From Parabacteroides sp. AM08-6 (lineage in GTDB: Bacteria > Bacteroidota > Bacteroidia > Bacteroidales > Tannerellaceae), in contig NZ_QRMP01000023.1 of NCBI RefSeq assembly GCF_003473295.1, forward strand, positions 1-58,406: DNA of 58,406 nt, written 5' to 3'. This document shows, one piece after another, positions 55,126-58,406 of this stretch (positions within the stretch are counted from its first letter, which is position 1; every line of letters starts with the position of its first letter). Both the position numbers and the translations under genes were made by a program. The notes under the pieces were generated by a model, which saw nothing but the letters and a program-made list of their open reading frames with translations, was not told the origin of the DNA and ran no database searches.

Positions 55126-55831
55126 TTTTTAGTCAATTCAAAAATAGCACAACCAAGAGAACAACCACAATTATTATCCAATAACTCATCCGTCAATTGC
55201 ACGGAGGGATGAAAGATGTTATTATCATCTACATAAGAAAAAACATCTACTCGGTAACTTTCAGATAACATTTTCTTCAGAAAAGATAATGAGAAAACTC
55301 GATGAGCATGAAATTCTATACGTTGAGGACCTAACGGAACAGAAAAATAAAATTTACCACCAGCTTTCAACATTTTGGTTATATTCTTAAAACCAATATA
55401 AAACCCATCAAAATTTATTGGATCCCCGTATCTCCCCAAACCAAAATGTTCTAACGCATGTAAACAAGAAATAGAATCAGTTATCTCTAACTCTATATTA
55501 CTTTCATCCATCAAATCAGCCTGTTTAAAAATGACATTAGATATTTCATTTTTTAATGGACGAATATCAAGTACTTCGATAACTCTATAAGAAGCAACAT
55601 GGGCAACAAAACCATCTATACGACTTCCAATATCAGATAGCACGGATACAGTTTCATTATAAAAACTGAAATGTTGATTTTTCAGCCTGACCTTTTAATT
55701 CTTGCAAATCTGAGAGCATTTTTCTATAATGCAAATTAGAAAATTGTCCAACAAAAAAAAGAGACATTCCAATGTAAATACATATAACGATTTATAGAAG
55801 CCTTTAAACGGCTAAAGAGCAAATAGAGCAT
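55122..55831 (-). pseudogene. DUF268 family gene broken by two single-base insertions
   Basis: The open part (173 codons from 55643) holds the DUF268 core: SDIGSRIDGFVAHVASYR, SCLHALEHFGLGRYGDPIN and FSVPLGPQRIEFHAHRVFS, a methyltransferase-like fold found in glycan clusters. Upstream, an ATG at 55831 lies 4 nt after the previous gene and opens MLYLLFSRLKASINRYMYLH. Reading through needs loss of one T in the T8 run (55753-55760) and one T in the T5 run (55661-55665); the result is about 235 aa, normal for the family. Two insertions in homopolymers suggest either decay or sequencing error. Function unknown. Confidence 0.7.
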
Positions 55832-55835
55832 AACC

Positions 55836-56696
55836 TTAATCTAGTTTTAATATAATTATATAATGATTTGGCTGAGCAAAAGGCCAACCAGAACAATTCA
55901 CCCAATTCAATGTCAGAATAAGATTTCTAAATATCCTACTTATCGTCCATTTAGAATTGAACCAAGGAGATATCTTTTTATAATATACAATATTAAATCC
56001 TATAATTCTATACGAATCAATAGAAGGAAAAACAATATGTTCAGGAAAAGAAACATACCACCAATCATTCTTTTGTTCAAAAGCTTCTTTTGAACAATTA
56101 TCACCGGTGATAATTAGCAAAACTCCATCTTTCTTCAATTTACTTCTGACCGTTGAAATCCAATTAGGAAAATCATACAAATGCTCTGCTAAATCAAATG
56201 CAGTAACAATATCAAATTTCATTTCTATCTCTTCATATGAAGTAAAAACTGAGTGATGTTTTTCTCTCAATTTATTACATGCATTTTCAGAATATTCTAT
56301 GCCATAAGTAATACAACCCTTTTTATGAGCATAATCTAGAAAAGAACCATCACAACAACCTATATCTAAAAGTGTTTTTCCTTTACCTAAGTAACGACTT
56401 ATAATTTTAACAGTATCCTCCGCATGATTATACTCAAATAAATTATCTCCCCATCTATCAGAAGCATCTCCCTCCGTATATAACTGTACACTATCCTTTT
56501 GAGAAACAATATTCTGAACAAACCATGATTTACAATTATCACAACACCACAATTCTGGCTGATTAGACAGTTCTATCTCTACAGAAGAATAATAAATAGG
56601 AGCCTCATAATTAATTAAACCTATAGACTTTATATTTTTTGAAGAACATATTGGGCACACAGTCCTTCTATATGAGTTATCAACATTCTTTTTCAT
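55836..56696 (-). CDS. Zinc-ribbon SAM-dependent methyltransferase
   Basis: A 286-aa class I methyltransferase with an N-terminal zinc ribbon (CPICSS at about 15-20, CCDNCKSW at about 51-58) and motif I TLLDIGCCDGSFLDYA (about 109-124), then FDIVTAFDLAEHLYDF. It is similar in layout to the enzyme at 48.9 kb but clearly different in sequence. Probably modifies a sugar or the non-reducing end of the glycan. It overlaps the Wzx stop by 4 nt. Confidence 0.88.
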   Translation of the reverse strand: MKKNVDNSYRRTVCPICSSKNIKSIGLINYEAPIYYSSVEIELSNQPELWCCDNCKSWFVQNIVSQKDSVQLYTEGDASDRWGDNLFEYNHAEDTVKIISRYLGKGKTLLDIGCCDGSFLDYAHKKGCITYGIEYSENACNKLREKHHSVFTSYEEIEMKFDIVTAFDLAEHLYDFPNWISTVRSKLKKDGVLLIITGDNCSKEAFEQKNDWWYVSFPEHIVFPSIDSYRIIGFNIVYYKKISPWFNSKWTISRIFRNLILTLNWVNCSGWPFAQPNHYIIILKLD

Positions 56697-58132
56697 TTAT
56701 TCTTTTTTATAATAAAGCATAATACTTCCTTAAATATAACAGGAGAAGACAACCATAACAGCAAGATATATGAGCAAGATACTATCAATATTTTAGAAAA
56801 TATTTTAAAATATGAATTCTCAATATTTAACACAAAAATCCAAGCGAATAAAATACTACCTAAAACCATTAACAAAAATGGAGCTATATCATATATGAAA
56901 AACAAGATTGGAATTGAAATAAAACGAGTAATATAAATAACTAGTACAAGAAAAAAAAATGAGAATACAAGTAAATTTATAAATGCAAGATAATAAATAC
57001 CTAATGGATAAACCAATACAGCTACTATGATTTGCCCAATAGAAGTGAATAATATATATTTGAAATAAAAGCTAGAGTCTCCTTTGGCTATCAAGATTTG
57101 CAAAAACAATGTATAGAACAAAGCAACACACCCCCAAACACAAAATATTTGCAAAATAGGAACGCAGGGAAGAAAGTCTACATTGATAATTGTTACAAAA
57201 TCTCTACAAACGAATGATAAGCCTAATAATAATGGAAATCCGACAAGAGATATAAACCGCATCATTTTCCGTAAAACCTGTATCTCTTTTTCCTTATCTC
57301 CTTGAACTTTCACAAAAAGAGGTTGAGCAACACTATATATCATACCATTTATAGACTGAGTACCCATTCCAGCCCATTTAACCCCTTGAGAAAAGTAACC
57401 GACATCCGCCTGTGTATAAAACCGTCCTAACAACACAGAATATATGTTAGCTTGTACTTGAGAGACAATTGTCGCTATCAACATTTTAAAACTAAAGCTA
57501 AACATTTCCTTAATTGGCCTAAAGTTAAAAGAAAAAGAAGGACGCCAAGGAGAAAAATACCAACGCAGAATAGTCCCCATAGAAGATGCTACCAGAGTTT
57601 GTACAGCCAATGCCCAATAACCAAATCCTTTTAAAGCCAGAATAATACCAAACACCCCAGATATCAAAGTAGAAAAAATATCAATTTTAGCTCTTTCCTT
57701 AACCATCAATTGCTTAAAGAGAAATGCATTATGAGCAATACCTAAGGTTCCTATCACTATGGATAAAAATAAGACTCTTGATAAAAGGATTAACTCTGGT
57801 TGTTTATAAAAATGAGCTATTAACGGTGCAGAGAAAAACAAAAACACATAGATTACACTCCCTACAACCAAATTAAACCAAAAAACAGAATTGTAGTCTT
57901 CTGCTTTAAATTCCGGTCTATTTGTTAAAGCTGCAGTAAATCCACTTTCTTGAATGGTACTGGCTATCGCAGTAAAGATTGCCAACATTCCAACCATTCC
58001 ATAATCATCAGGAGTTAAGTTTTTGAGTAATACAATACCTATCAGTACCCCTAATAACTGTTGCATCCCATTACTTATTCCTCCCCAGAATAATCCTTTT
58101 GCTGTCTTTTCTTTTAATGTTTGTTCAGCCAT
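56693..58132 (-). CDS. Polysaccharide flippase (Wzx/RfbX type)
   Basis: A 479-aa polytopic membrane protein with about 14 hydrophobic helices and the oligosaccharide flippase start TAKGLFWGGISNGMQQLLGV, LKNLTPDDYGMVGM and later QSINGMIYSVAQPLFVKVQGD. It moves lipid-linked repeat units from the inner to the outer face of the inner membrane. The start at ATG 58132 (MAEQTLKEKT) is more usual than the one 12 nt upstream. It is the first gene of the AT-rich operon. No Wzy polymerase or chain-length regulator is in the window, so they may be elsewhere, or the product may be a single-unit surface oligosaccharide. Confidence 0.92.
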   Translation of the reverse strand: MAEQTLKEKTAKGLFWGGISNGMQQLLGVLIGIVLLKNLTPDDYGMVGMLAIFTAIASTIQESGFTAALTNRPEFKAEDYNSVFWFNLVVGSVIYVFLFFSAPLIAHFYKQPELILLSRVLFLSIVIGTLGIAHNAFLFKQLMVKERAKIDIFSTLISGVFGIILALKGFGYWALAVQTLVASSMGTILRWYFSPWRPSFSFNFRPIKEMFSFSFKMLIATIVSQVQANIYSVLLGRFYTQADVGYFSQGVKWAGMGTQSINGMIYSVAQPLFVKVQGDKEKEIQVLRKMMRFISLVGFPLLLGLSFVCRDFVTIINVDFLPCVPILQIFCVWGCVALFYTLFLQILIAKGDSSFYFKYILFTSIGQIIVAVLVYPLGIYYLAFINLLVFSFFFLVLVIYITRFISIPILFFIYDIAPFLLMVLGSILFAWIFVLNIENSYFKIFSKILIVSCSYILLLWLSSPVIFKEVLCFIIKKNK

Positions 58133-58190
58133 TCTAACGTTCAAATATCACTATAGTAGTCGCAATCTATTTTCAGAAACAAACACTTTA

Positions 58191-58406
58191 CTATCTCTTC
58201 ACCACCCAACGTCCCGTCCGTTTGTTCCCGCCGATGCGTTCAATATAGCCCTTTTCACGAAGTTTACGCAAATATTCCTTGACAGTATCGAGTCCCATTT
58301 CTAAACGTTCTGCCATCTGGGTACGGGACAAAGTTGCCTCTGCTGACAAAAGGCTCAGAAAACGTTCTTCCAGTTCCGTCAAAGCATCCTTGGCTGGGGG
58401 GGTGGC
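58191..58406 (-). CDS. C-terminal winged-helix part of an AlbA_2-type regulator (partial)
   Basis: An open frame enters from the right window edge and stops at 58191. The visible 71 codons form a winged helix (SRTQMAERLEMGLDTVKEYL) with the ending EKGYIERIGGNKRTGRWVVK, the usual tail of AlbA_2/RecG-C-like ATP-binding regulators. The start is outside the window. It reads into the O-antigen operon, 58 nt upstream of wzx, and could be a regulator of it or a chance neighbour. Composition is GC-richer than the operon. Confidence 0.65.
   Translation of the reverse strand, partial: ATPPAKDALTELEERFLSLLSAEATLSRTQMAERLEMGLDTVKEYLRKLREKGYIERIGGNKRTGRWVVKR

Overview
The window reads as chromosomal DNA of a gut Bacteroidales, most probably Parabacteroides. 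Direct signs are about eighteen copies of the Bacteroidetes promoter box TAnnTTTG ahead of genes, few strong Shine-Dalgarno sites, many signal-peptide or lipoprotein exports, a polysaccharide-degrading operon, and a trypsin-like protease with a type IX secretion C-terminal domain. T9SS cargo is expected in Parabacteroides but not in most Bacteroides. The genus call is inference.

Layout. 1-7 kb: a nested palindrome element, then a three-gene glycan operon (GH95 fucosidase, three-module esterase, GH43). 7-10.4 kb: a two-gene acyltransferase operon (GNAT fused to a large membrane-anchored region, and a DUF2156 protein) and a CAU tRNA. 10.6-36.8 kb: mostly core genes: prfB with its programmed frameshift, two acyl-CoA ligases, a PadR/PspC pair, HIT and greA, pnp, fumarase, typA, rpsO and ahcY. 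Between them lie envelope genes: a thioredoxin-fold lipoprotein without a CXXC pair, the T9SS protease, an abundant-type TPR/OmpA lipoprotein, a PagL-like deacylase and a metzincin-like protease. A candidate small RNA sits at about 15.4 kb.

36.9-47.6 kb: an LPS/surface glycan block. Overlapping genes encode all four enzymes of GDP-D-glycero-alpha-D-manno-heptose synthesis (GmhA, HddA, GmhB, HddC) with a methyltransferase and a glycosyltransferase. A divergent pair follows, with YfhO and a phosphoethanolamine transferase on one side and a second glycosyltransferase on the other. 47.6-48.9 kb is a gene-poor scar holding remnants of an HU-like and a DUF3874 gene. 48.9-58.1 kb is a clearly AT-rich, one-direction O-antigen/capsule-type operon (Wzx flippase, methyltransferases, GT2s, GT10 and GT11 fucosyltransferases), probably acquired. 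Two of its genes (GT11, DUF268) are broken by single-base insertions that can be read through by eye. A truncated winged-helix gene runs off the right end.

The most unusual structures are two sequence-unrelated arrays of short tandem hairpins with 6-nt loops. One occurs twice in the window with its central hairpin inverted relative to its flanks. No defence system, CRISPR array, complete insertion sequence or prophage was found.
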